NCBI RefSeq assembly: GCF_027409185.1
Contig: NC_084463.1
Span: 156,166,369 to 156,230,368, forward strand
DNA length: 64,000 nucleotides
Source: Cynocephalus volans
Taxonomy: Eukaryota; Chordata; Mammalia; Dermoptera; Cynocephalidae
Direction of reading: 5' to 3'
Shown here: piece by piece, positions 21,241 to 31,500 of the stretch
Layout: the number at the start of each line of letters is the position of its first letter
Position numbering within the stretch: the stretch's first letter is position 1
The notes under the pieces: model-generated
Told to the model about the DNA's origin: nothing
Database searches by the model: none
Seen by the model: only the letters and a program-made list of their open reading frames with translations
Program-made: the position numbers and the translations under genes

Positions 21241-21744
21241 CCAAGCTCGTCGAGGGCAGGGGCGCCTGGCGTGTCATAAGTGCTCATTAACTTTTATCAA
21301 TGAGTGGGTCAATTAATGAACAAGGTGGGAGGCAAGGGGGGAGTTAGTCGACCTCTGACCCAGTAAAAAACCACAGGGCCTGGAAAAGCACTCGTCCCAT
21401 GTTTGATGAGCCAAAGCTGTGGGTGAGGAACAGGAGCGCAGCATGATTGCAGGAGGCCATCAGCGCCTCCTGTCTGAAGACTATGACGGGCAGGGAGGCG
21501 CCTCCAGGAGAAACAGGCCTTCCAGAGCTTCTGACTCCCAGCCTCACCCATCATGGGAAGCTGCACAGTCCAGAGACCTGAGACATGAGTAACCCCTCAT
21601 GGGGTGGGACAAGTGATAAGTGTGTGCTCTCTGCCCAATTGTGCATGTGACATTGGAGTTCTTGCCACAGAATGTGCAAGACAGCTGAGCGTGAGGGACC
21701 CCAAGTGCATAGTGACACAATAATCATGCACAGGAACTAAGATG

Positions 21745-21930
21745 TGTCGGGTGCTGCTTTAAGTGTTTTATATACTATAACTCATTTGACTCTCCAGCAT
21801 CTCCATGGGTATTATTATCCTCATTTTACAGAGGGGAAAACTGAGGCCCAGACAGGTCAAATAACTTGCCCAAGATCACACAGCTATTAAGTGGCAGAAT
21901 CAAGATTTGAACTCAGGCATCCAGATCCGA
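21745..21930 (-). repeat. MIR SINE, well preserved
   Basis: GGTATTATTATCCTCATTTTACAGAGGGGAAAACTGAGGC, then TTGCCCAAGATCACACAGCTATTAAGTGG. Confidence 0.85.
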
Positions 21931-22703
21931 AGTCAGCTCAGAAGTGCTATGCTGAGCTTAGCAAGCTGAAGTCAGTACGTCCTGGCGCTGGGAACCATCT
22001 GAGATGGCCACAGGGCTCCGTGTCCTGCTTTTCTACCCACTCTCAGCATAACAATGAAGAGAGAGAAGCCAGATGGAAAAGGAGGAGCCCAGGGTGGGAG
22101 CTGAGGGTCGTGGAAGCCCACTGCACACCTCCTGTGCCAGCAGAGCCCCACAGAGGATCCCCACCCCTCCCACAGTAAGGCACCACGCTCCAGGCCAGGG
22201 CAAAGCAGTTCGGCTCGGCCGGATCTGCCTGATACAATGTGTGGGCCATTCTTCCGTCCTGATCAGAGCAAATCAAAGGTAACGAGATATTTAGGAGACA
22301 ATCTGAATGCTAACCAGATATTTGCTATCTAGTAAGCAGTAAACACTGGATGAGAATGGGTTTTTCTGACTCCTGGTGTTGAACTTCTCCTTTGCAAGAG
22401 CTCTGTGGGGCTGAGGGCTATGTATTGGGTATGGATACGCCTTGGTGAGCACCAGGGCTTGGCTTTCATTTTGTAGTTGTGATCACATGGTCATACTTTT
22501 TTAAAGAGCCAGAATCTTTTAGACATAAATACTAAAATGCTTACAAATAAAATGGTAGGATGTCTGGATTTTGCTTACTGTTGGCGGAGAACAAGATAGG
22601 CCAAGAGCCACTGATGGCTACAGCTTGGGCCTGGGTACAGGGGTGTTCACTGAATCATTCTCTCTACTTTTGGGAATGCTTGACATTTAAAAATTAAACT
22701 AAA

Positions 22704-22846
22704 GGGCCGACCCCGTGGCGCACTCGGGAGAGTGCGGCCCTGGGAGCGCAGCAGCGCTCCCGCCGCGGGTTCGGGTCCTATATAAGGATGGCCAGTGCGC
22801 TCACTGGCTGAGCGCGGTGCGGCCGGTCACAAAAATGACAAAAAAA
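22704..22846 (+). mobile_element. Dimeric tRNA-derived SINE
   Basis: The first unit is GGCCGACCCCGTGGCGCACTCGGG to CGCGGGTTCGGGTCC; a second shortened unit is TGGCCAGTGCGCTCACTGGC. A poly(A) tail follows. The flanks AAATTAAACTAAAG and AAATTAAATTAAAG form a 14-bp duplication with one mismatch. Confidence 0.9.
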
Positions 22847-23864
22847 AAAAAAATTAAATTAAAGAGATTTCTTTCAAAAGGCTCAATCTCTGACTCTAAG
22901 AAGATTACTTTCACTATATCAGTTTTGCACTGTAAACTGGTTGCATTGACAACATTTTACTAGCCAAAGGAAATTTGCAACTATAAAAGAGAGACAGGAA
23001 AGGGCACTGAGATTTTCACCTGCCCGGGTTTGGGGGATGGGGGGAGACTCTGACAGCGCCCATGCAAATGGGGTCTGGAGCAAGAGGTGGGTCCAGGAGG
23101 GAAAAGATCCAAAGTCTAATGTTGTAAAACGTTCTGATTTTCCAGCGCCGTCTCTGTCTCCCTGGGGCTGAGGTGGCTCCAGAGGGCAAAGCACAGCTGG
23201 AAGCTCAGATCAGAGGTCCCGGGCCAGGTGAGCAGTCCCCTGGGGCAGAAACAAAGAGGGGAGTGTCTTTACGACCCCACATGGGCTTGGGGGTGCTCAG
23301 GAGCACAGACTTGGTCCCACCCTGCAGCAGAGAGCCGGCTTTTTATACCCCCTGCCGCTGGCTGCAGGGTTGGCAGGGGTGTGACTTCAACCCCCAGAAG
23401 GAGCAGATGTGAGCCCTCAGCAGCTGCAGCGTGGGTGTCCCGCCCAGTAGAGAGGATCCGGGAAGTGGGGGACACCGCCACTTCACTGACCACTGGAGCT
23501 GGGAGGTACCTCAGCCACCTCCATTCTGACCCTGGGAACACACACACAGAGACAGCTTTGAGAAAAGAGAGGCCCAGAGAGGGGAGGGGACATGTAGTGG
23601 GCCACTTGGGGGCGTAGAAGACAGGCCTCCAGACTCCCTCCCAGAGCAGAGGCCTCTGTTTCCCACAGGCCGTCTGTCCTTGCAGGTGAGCCTCCCTGTA
23701 CACTCAGTCCTGAAGCCCTGGGAGGAGGCAGGCTTTGGCACATCCGCAGGCTGTTCTCTAACTGGCATACGTTGAACCCCAGATCCTCTGAGGGTTCTCC
23801 CCCCAGCCTCTCTGTCACATGCTGTGACTCAGTACTTCTCAATTCCTGCGCTTCTCTGCTTGAC

Positions 23865-23926
23865 ACGCACATGCACATGCACGCACGCATGCATGCACAT
23901 GCTCACATGCTCACACACACACTCCC
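23865..23926. repeat. CA/GCATG-rich simple repeat
   Basis: Alternating ACGCACATGCACATGC and CACATGCTCACACACAC units; a short purine-pyrimidine alternating tract. Confidence 0.8.
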
Positions 23927-24329
23927 GGAACCTCTCCCCATCTTCTAGGCCCCCACTGCACCATCTGATTAGGGTCACATTATTCATGCCAGGTTGTCCC
24001 TGCCTGCTCCACCACAAACCTCCCATGGACAGACCTCACTCATTCCTGCATGGGTCCCGGAGGCGTCCTGTTCAGAACCCCACAGACAGATCCATGAACA
24101 ACAGTGGCGGATCTCAGACCACTAGCTCAGCACACTGGGCATGCTCCTTCCTCTCCACACCCTTCCCCTGCACCCCCAGGAGCCCAGAGCTTTCATGGCC
24201 TCCTCCCCCTGTAAGCAGAGGCAGATGGAGGCCATAATCTCCAGATGACAAGGACAGGATGTGTTGTGTCTTAGCAGAGAACCAGACGAGAACAAGGTAA
24301 AGCCTGGCTGGCAGGATTCCAAGCTAGTG

Positions 24330-24560
24330 TAACACTGGCTGGCACTTACTACTGTGTGCCAGGCCCTGCATGTTGCAGACATTACCCCATTTAATCTTCA
24401 CATCCCACCCCCCCCCACCAGGGACAGGCATGAGCACTCCCCGGGTGAGGACAGACTGACACCCTGACATGTAAACAGCCTGTCCAAGGTCAAACCCCTA
24501 GGGAGCAGAGCCAGGATTTGGCCCAGGCTCACCCACTTCTGTGTTCACGGTCTGACCCAC
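24330..24560 (-). repeat. Diverged MIR
   Basis: GGCACTTACTACTGTGTGCCAGGCCCTG, CCATTTAATCTTCACATCC and GTCCAAGGTCAAACCCCTAG. Confidence 0.6.
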
Positions 24561-24643
24561 CCGCCGCTCTGCTAGGGGGGCTGGAGGGTCCTGCCCAGTC
24601 TGTCCCTGCCCTCCCAAAGCTCAAGGAACAAAGGGAACCTGTG

Positions 24644-24789
24644 GGGCCGAGCCTGTGGCGCACTCGGGAGGGTGCTGCGCTGGGAGCGCGGCGACGCTCC
24701 CAGCGGCCGCGGGTTCGGATCCTATATAGGAATGGCCGGTATACTCACTGGCTGAGTGCCGGTCACGAAAAAGAAAAAAAAAAAAAAAA
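24644..24789 (+). mobile_element. Dimeric tRNA-derived SINE with perfect TSD
   Basis: GGCCGAGCCTGTGGCGCACTCGGG...GGGTTCGGATCC, then TATACTCACTGGCTGAGTGCC and a poly(A) tail. The 14-bp TSD AAAGGGAACCTGTG is identical at 24630-24643 and 24790-24803, marking a relatively recent insertion. Confidence 0.94.
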
Positions 24790-26169
24790 AAAGGGAACCT
24801 GTGCAGGACCCAGGTGGCGCGTGGACGTGTGTAGAGTGTTGAGGCCCTGGTGGGTCTCCCTTGGGATGCCAGGCTGGCTGGCCCAGAAGGTCCTGAGCTG
24901 GCTGAGGGTACTGGGGAGGGACCCAAGCCAATAGAGCTTCCTGCCACTACCCCAAACAGTCTGCTGCCCACCCCCTCCCTGTCAGCCCACCTCCACACCC
25001 AAGCAGCCCTGCCCAGGTCCTGGGGGGTCAGGCAGGTACAACAGGGCATGGGCTCTCTAAGGAATAAGAGTTTACACCCTTGGCCTTAGGAGGTGGAATG
25101 GAACTTTGTCACAGACTTTTCCCTCTGTATCTAAGGTCCACCCTCTGCAGCCCCTCCTCTCTTGCTTACAGAAAGTTCCTCGTAGCAGCCCTCTATCCCA
25201 CGAGAGGATTACTTAAAGTTGGAAGTGGCCCTAGAGATCATAGTCCAATCCCCCCCAACCACCACCATGATATGCATGTAAGAAAACCAAAAGAAGAGCA
25301 AAGAAGGCCCAGAAAAAGCCCACAGTACCAGAAGTTTGCAAGTTTAAGTCCACTTTGCCCAAAAAGACCAATGCAGAATACCAATTGCATGAAATCGCTG
25401 GACTAAGAAAAAAGTTTCTATGGCCAATTCAGTTTGGGAAATGCCCTTAATTTTAAAACAGGGTGCTCCACTACAGGAATTCTCAGAGCTTTTAATATGA
25501 GAAAGAGGGAGAAGACGATATCCAGAGTTTCCCCAGCTCACTTGACCATGGAGCCTTTTTACTGTAGATCCATTAGGACCAGTGTTCCGTGGAACATCCT
25601 TTGAGAAAGATTACTCTGGATTCTTAAATTCAATTCCCTGTTGGATATTTGAACAACTGCCACTGCCACAGCTGTCACAAGTGAATGCCCAGGTGGAGCT
25701 GTGCCTCCGGTGCCTGGGCACTCACTGTCCCCTGGACAACCCGTTCCATACGAGACACTCTGCTAAGAAATCTTCCTTCTTCTGTGCTCCCCAGTGACAT
25801 CCAGGCTCAGGTCCAGATTCTATCCTCCCAGGGACAAGAAGTCTAGTTGCAGCCGGTGGCTTATCTGGTGCAGGCCTCTGCCACCAATACATTCCTCAGT
25901 CCAGCTAGCTATGTCAGAAGAGCCACTGAAGACTTGGGAATCGAGAGAGGGACAATTCCCAAGCACAGCTGAGTCAGGTCACAGGAGAGAGAGTCATGCG
26001 GGCTCAGTTTCTGAAGCCCAGGAAGGAGGGAGGCCCGGGCTCCACGCCCCCCTCCACTAAAGCAGGGGTTGTCACTGAAGGCCGGTCAGTAGAGCTAACC
26101 ATCATGGGGTCCCACCCAGCAGCCCAGACCCAGAGCACTGGTGATGGACTCAGACCATGCATGGTTCCC

Positions 26170-26290
26170 ATGCCAGGCACTTACTCGCTGTGTGACCTTG
26201 GCCAAGGCACTCAACCTCTCTGAAGTTTCCTCTTCTATGTAGCGGCTCTGACTTCCTGGGGGGTTAGGGAGATGGGCACACGGAATTGCC
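26170..26290 (+). repeat. MIR fragment
   Basis: CTCGCTGTGTGACCTTGGCCAAGGCACTCAACCTCTCTGAAG. Confidence 0.7.
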
Positions 26291-26431
26291 TCCTGGCGCA
26301 GTGCCCACCACAGCGTGCTCCCCAACCGTGAGGCCCCATTGGCTCTCAGACAAGGTCCCTTCCTTTTCTCCCTATCCAGGACATAGTTCCCTGGGCTATT
26401 TGTTCCTCCCAACCTCCCAAGGTGCTTTCCC

Positions 26432-26714
26432 TGAAAGGACGAGTCGACACCAGTTGACGATCCACCGGAGAGAGCTCGTTTATTAGGCAGCACACGCACA
26501 CATATATAGGGCTTTAAGGGGAAAGCTGATTGGCTTAAAATACAATCCCTACTTAGCATACCGCATGGGGCTTGGGGGGAGCTGATTGGTGTGTAATTCG
26601 CGCCGGCGGGAAGGAGAATAAGGAAGAGAAAGTCAACCAGCGCCATGATGGGGTGTGGCCGAGAAGGGCTTATGTGATCGGGGTGTGATCCCTTGGGGCA
26701 TTTGGGTCCCTACA
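26432..26714 (-). mobile_element. Solo ERV LTR (283 bp) with 5-bp TSD
   Basis: On the minus strand it starts TGTAGGGACCC and ends CCTTTCA, giving TG...CA ends. It carries two CCAAT boxes, a CCTATATATG TATA-like box and AATAAA (26479-26484) in LTR order. A perfect 5-bp duplication TTCCC (+ strand) lies at 26427-26431 and 26715-26719. No internal viral genes are present. I do not recognise the family. Confidence 0.88.
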
Positions 26715-27154
26715 TTCCCCCTCCGTGGAAAGGAATCCTGGTACCCCCGTGGCCAGAAAACAAAAAAATGTGGATGTTCAAACAGGATCTCCTGAATTCT
26801 CAAGTCAGACTTAAAATGGAGGATAAATGGATAGAGTCTGAGAGCAGCCCACTCTCTTCAGAGGACTTACTCATCAGCCTTGTCCACATGAGAAACCATC
26901 TCCTTCCTCAATCCCCACAAGCCAGGTGTCCTCCCAGCTCTCCACCCCCCTGAGGACGACTTCGGGTTTTCTCACCGAGTCACCAGAGAGCCCTCGAAGC
27001 CTGACGTGCCCCCATGGCATCAGTAAACACTACCATGGCCAGGCCCTGTTGCAAGTGGTACTTTTAGCCACCGACGAAGTTTTCCCCCCACCTCTTTCTT
27101 GTGCCCATTGAAACATCCAGAAAGTTCATTTTCATTTGTTGAGCCAACAGTACA

Positions 27155-27585
27155 TGTATTAGTCTGTTTGTGTTGCTTATAACAGAATACACGGAACTGG
27201 GTGATTTATAAAGAAAACGAAATTTATTGCTTACAGTTTGTGAGGCTGGGAAGTCCAAAGTCCATCTGGTGATGGTGACAGTGACCCAGGGGTCTCACAT
27301 TGCAAGGTGGTGGAAGCAGAGAGAGCAGAGAGAGAGAGAAAGACAGACTCTCCTCTTCTTTTAAAGCCCTCAGAACCACTCCCCTGACCAGCATTTTTAA
27401 TCCATTCACTACTGCACAGTCCTACAACCCAATCACCTCTTCAAGGCCCCACCTTTCAATTACCATAACAGGATCTCCCACCCTCTTAACAGTCCCAGTG
27501 GGGGCTAAGTTCCTAATATGTAAAACTTGGGGGACACAACTCAAGCTTCAGGGAGTTTGGGGGGGACACAATTCAATCCACTACA
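27155..27585 (-). mobile_element. Solo MST-type MaLR LTR with TSD
   Basis: It begins TGTATTAGTCTGTTTGTG and ends CAATCCACTACA. GTACA is duplicated at 27150-27154 and 27586-27590. GGGTGATTTATAAAGAAAACGAAATTTATTGC holds the reversed polyA region. Confidence 0.9.
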
Positions 27586-27604
27586 GTACATGAATGACTT
27601 AAGA

Positions 27605-27830
27605 CCACAGGTCTGGAGCCAGCCTGCCATGCTTCAAGTCCCAGTCATTTATTGGCTGTATGACCTTGGGCAAGTGGCTTAACCTCTCTGAGCCTCTTCT
27701 GCAAAATGGAAGTGAGGACAGCACGATATTTACCTCATAGCGTTGGGATGAGGATAAAATCAAACGATGCATGTAAAATGCTTATCCCAGTGCCTGGACC
27801 ACAGAAAGAACCTGAAGAAATGTTAACATT
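27605..27830 (+). repeat. MIR SINE, long copy
   Basis: TGTATGACCTTGGGCAAGTGGCTTAACCTCTCTGAGCC, then ATTTACCTCATAGCGTTGGGATGAGG. Confidence 0.85.
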
Positions 27831-28394
27831 GTTGTCATTGCTAAATACTGACTTCCTGGCTCTGTGCTGGCTCACAGTAAGTCCTCCACAGAAGCTTCTT
27901 TCCCTTCTCTTCCCCATCTGCCCAAACCCAGGAGGCACGGGCATCACTGCAGGTGGTAGGACAATTATTTGATTCCCACTTGCCTTCAGTGGGCTCATCG
28001 CAGGCCAGTGGATGGGGACTGTTTACAAAGTGCACTGCACCTGCCCAGGCCTCCTGCACCGCTAGGCTCTTTCCAAGCTGCAGTCCGCCAGTTTGGGTGA
28101 GCTCTGTCTGGCACTAGTTGTCTGGTCCTAATTTTCTGCCCCAAAAGGAGCTGTATCCTTGAAACCCCAGAGAGACTGTGAGTAGCAATTTCTCCACATC
28201 CCCAGCGGCCAGATTACTTCTGATCAAATCAAGTTCAGGGCTGCTGGGCAAGGCAACCACTGTTCTGGAAGGCCCCAGCCCAGAGGGCAGAGGTGACAGA
28301 CAGAATCTCACCCAGGCACGAGTCCCAGAAATGAGACAGGTCTGACTGTCTTGGCCTTTCTCCTTGGCTCGCAGCCAGGGTCCCCAGCTCGTCA

Positions 28395-28592
28395 ATGGCA
28401 GCAGAAGCCAACGGGACAGCCGCAGTCACGCCCAGCTCTGGTGCTGGCGAACTCCTGCCAGGGCAGCCCCTCAGCCTAACCCAGCCTGGGCAGATAAGTC
28501 CACCCCAGAAGGTGACCCAGCCCGGGCTTCTGGCTCCAAACTGGCACCAGGAGAAGGCCCAGAGGAGGAGCTGCCTTCTCCAGGAGCTGGGC
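28395..28592 (+). CDS. MS4A10: MS4A10 coding exon 1 (cytoplasmic head)
   Basis: 66 codons from ATG 28395 to the GTGAGT donor at 28593. A likely acceptor (CTCGCAG, ending 28374) precedes the ATG by 20 nt. The encoded head ends [10 protein letters not shown], aligning with the human ...KSSLLKELG that I recall. The N-terminal half is less conserved. The exon sits between two antisense MST-type LTRs. Confidence 0.9.
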
Positions 28593-31500
28593 GTGAGTGT
28601 CTACTTCCTGGGGCCCTGGTGGTGGAAGGGAAGGGAGGAAGGTGTATGGGGAGGACACTGGGGGGCCCTGACACAGAGAGGGCAAGGGAAAGTCTCCAGC
28701 TTCCCTGCTTACCCCTCATCCCAAAATTGAGAAGGCCTTGAAGGACAGGTGGGGAGAATCTGCCCACACCTACTGCCTGCTGAGGTTTGCACGGGCTCCA
28801 TCATGGGTGACAGCAGGGAGGAGCTGCCAGCCACTGAGAACCAGCTCCAGGACAGATGGCCTCCATGGAGAGACCTTGGCAGCCTCAGCTCTCCCCGCGG
28901 GACATCCCAAGGAAAGATCCCCTTGCAGACTGGATCCCTAAGAGAGCGCGTATTAGTCCATTTCTATTGCTTATAACAGAAGTACCTGAATCTGGGCAAT
29001 GTGTAGAGAAACAATATTTATTGCTTACAGTCTCAGAGGCTGGAAAGCCCAAAGTCCAGAGAATGCATCTGGTGAGGTGATTCTACAGCAATGTAGGGTG
29101 TCACCTGGCAAGAATGGCAGAGCAGAGAGAAAGAGAGCTCCTCACGCACCCTCCTTTTTAAAGCTCTCAGAACCATGCCCATGACCCCCATTAATCCATC
29201 AGTGGATTAATCAATTTATTAGAGAATGGTCCTCACAAGCTAATCACCTCTTCAAGGCCCCACCTTTCAACTACCATAATAGGATTTCCCACCCTCTTAA
29301 CACTGTCACAGTGGGGACCAAGCCTCAATGAGTTTGGGGGGACAGCCAGTCCACAGCAGGGTGGGAAAGGAACTCACTACAGCCAGCAGGACTGGGGCAC
29401 AGGTGGCCTCCCTGGGGCTGCTCACCTTCCCACCCAGGCCTTCTATGTCATCGTCGCTGTGCTGCACCTGTTCTTGGGCACTTACCTGCTCTCCAGAGTC
29501 AAGAGCCTTCACCTGGTGGTGCTAAAGTCCTGGTATCCATTCTGGGGTGCTGCCTCTGTGAGTAGGAGCCAAAACATGGGCTGGGTATGGGGTTGGCAGG
29601 GCAGGGCTGGGCGGTCCTGGCACTTGGGACCGATGCCAGGTGGGGCAGAGAGGGCCAAGAGGAGCGAAGCACAAGCCAGCTCCATCCTCCAGCCTCCCTA
29701 TCTCTGCTTCGATTTTCTCCATCACACTGGAAATAGCTCCTTCCCTGGGGCCCCGTCAATCTGGAGTCCCAGGAGAGCACTCCCAGCTCTCGGGACTCTG
29801 CCATAATTGGACATGTGCCTCCCACAGGGAGAAGGACAAGGCCTCAGGCTTCTGAGTAGCCAGGATGGGAGATGAGGTGAGACCATTTCCCAGAGGATCC
29901 ACGTCCTTCCAGGTCTCCAGGGTGCCCACCCCGTCCCCACCTCCCTGGTGGTGTCCTGCTTAGGTGCTAAGTCCCAGCTCCACGGTGCCTTCTTGGACAG
30001 GTGTCCCAACCCCCCACTTTCACATCAGTCCTCTGTCCCCACTTCCCCTGGCTTCAAGCTTTCACCACATGGTGACAGAACTTTCTACACACTCAGTGCC
30101 GTTTTGTCCTGTGCTCTCAGGGACTGGCACAGCGCATAGCAGGTGCTCAGTGAACATTCAAAAGAAGATTGCAGAGATACACCAGAGACCTTAGAACCAG
30201 GACCTAATGTCCCCCCAGCTGCAAGATTCAGGAAAGAAGAAAGGGTCGTGGTGAAGGGAATCGTACAGCTGACCCAAGAGGGGGTTTGGGTTTGTAAGGC
30301 GGGGGAAGCGGGGGGAGCTAGGAGGGCATCTAAGTGCAGGGCACAGCTTGATCCAAGGTGTGGAGACAGGACAAGTCGTGGAGGTTTGTGCACATGTGGG
30401 AGGGTGCAAGGTGGGGCAGGGCCTGGGATGGGCCTAGTGGCAGGCAGGATGAGCTCGCTTTGTCAGAGGAATGGCGTTCTCTGCCCTGCTGGCCACCAGG
30501 GGTTGGTTTTCATGGACAATAGAGGGGAGGAATATTTGTAAGTTTCAAGGAACCCCAACTTCTCTCTTTGACCTCCAAATCTGGCCTGCAGTTTGTCATT
30601 TCAGGGATCTTGGCAACAACAATGAAGACCTCTCCTAAAATGTGTCTGGTGAGTTGGCGCATTGAGATCATTTCCTTCCTTCACAAGCCTGGGGCCACTT
30701 TGTTAAGGGCGTCTGTGTGCAGTGGTGATCCAGGAGGAAGCTCTCAAGGATTTGCTAGGAGCAGGAAATGTGCCTTCAGGACAACAGAGGGCATCTGAGC
30801 AGAAGGTTCCAGATGCAGACAGGCTGGCGGATTTGGCTGTGGAGGAAAGGGTACATCTGGCATATCTGATGTAGGGTGGTCAGGGTAGCTTTGAGGTGGA
30901 GACGGCCATGAAGCATCCTTCTTTGGAGGCAGCTCTTGGGTTCTCCTTTGCCCCATAGAACATGAAAGCTGATTGGAACCTCCTCAGTGGTCAGTAGCTC
31001 AGCTGCTGGTCTGTGGTTGAGAAGACTGAAGCCCAGAGACAGGCAGAGTATTTCCTGAGGCCACACAGCAAGCTACTGGCAGGCCTGGGAGGAGGACCTG
31101 GACTTGGGTCACTAGCCTTTGAACAAAAGCTGTTACCTTACTTCTTGCTTGTAGAAGGAGTTGTGCCTGATGGCAAACCTCATCAGTTTCTTCTGTGTGC
31201 TGTCCGGCCTCTTTGTCATTGCCAAGGATCTCTTTCTGGAGAGCCCATTTGAGTCCCCAATCTGGAGAATGTACCCCAACACCACAGTGAGTGCCCAGGC
31301 CCAGAGGTTCCTCTGTCTCCTAGGATGGCGCTGCCTTGGGCTTGGCCAAGAGGAAGTTTCCAGCTCTGGGGAAACCCGTCCCGGAGCCTCGCCACAGGCA
31401 GCCGCATCCTCAGCTGGAAGGGGGAATGCCCGGGCTTCTCACTGGTCAGCATCAGGGATCTGGATGGGGCCTCAAGTCACTAAGTCCAATCCCACTTTTA

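Larger units (their letters stand above)
17926..28374. other. Intergenic region MS4A15-MS4A10
   Basis: No coding exon seen. It holds MIRs, an old L1 3' part split by an LTR, an MLT1 remnant, two dimeric SINEs, a solo ERV LTR and an MST LTR. 18400-19190, 22950-24300 and 24810-26150 show only unique sequence and short purine-rich or CACA runs. Confidence 0.75.
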
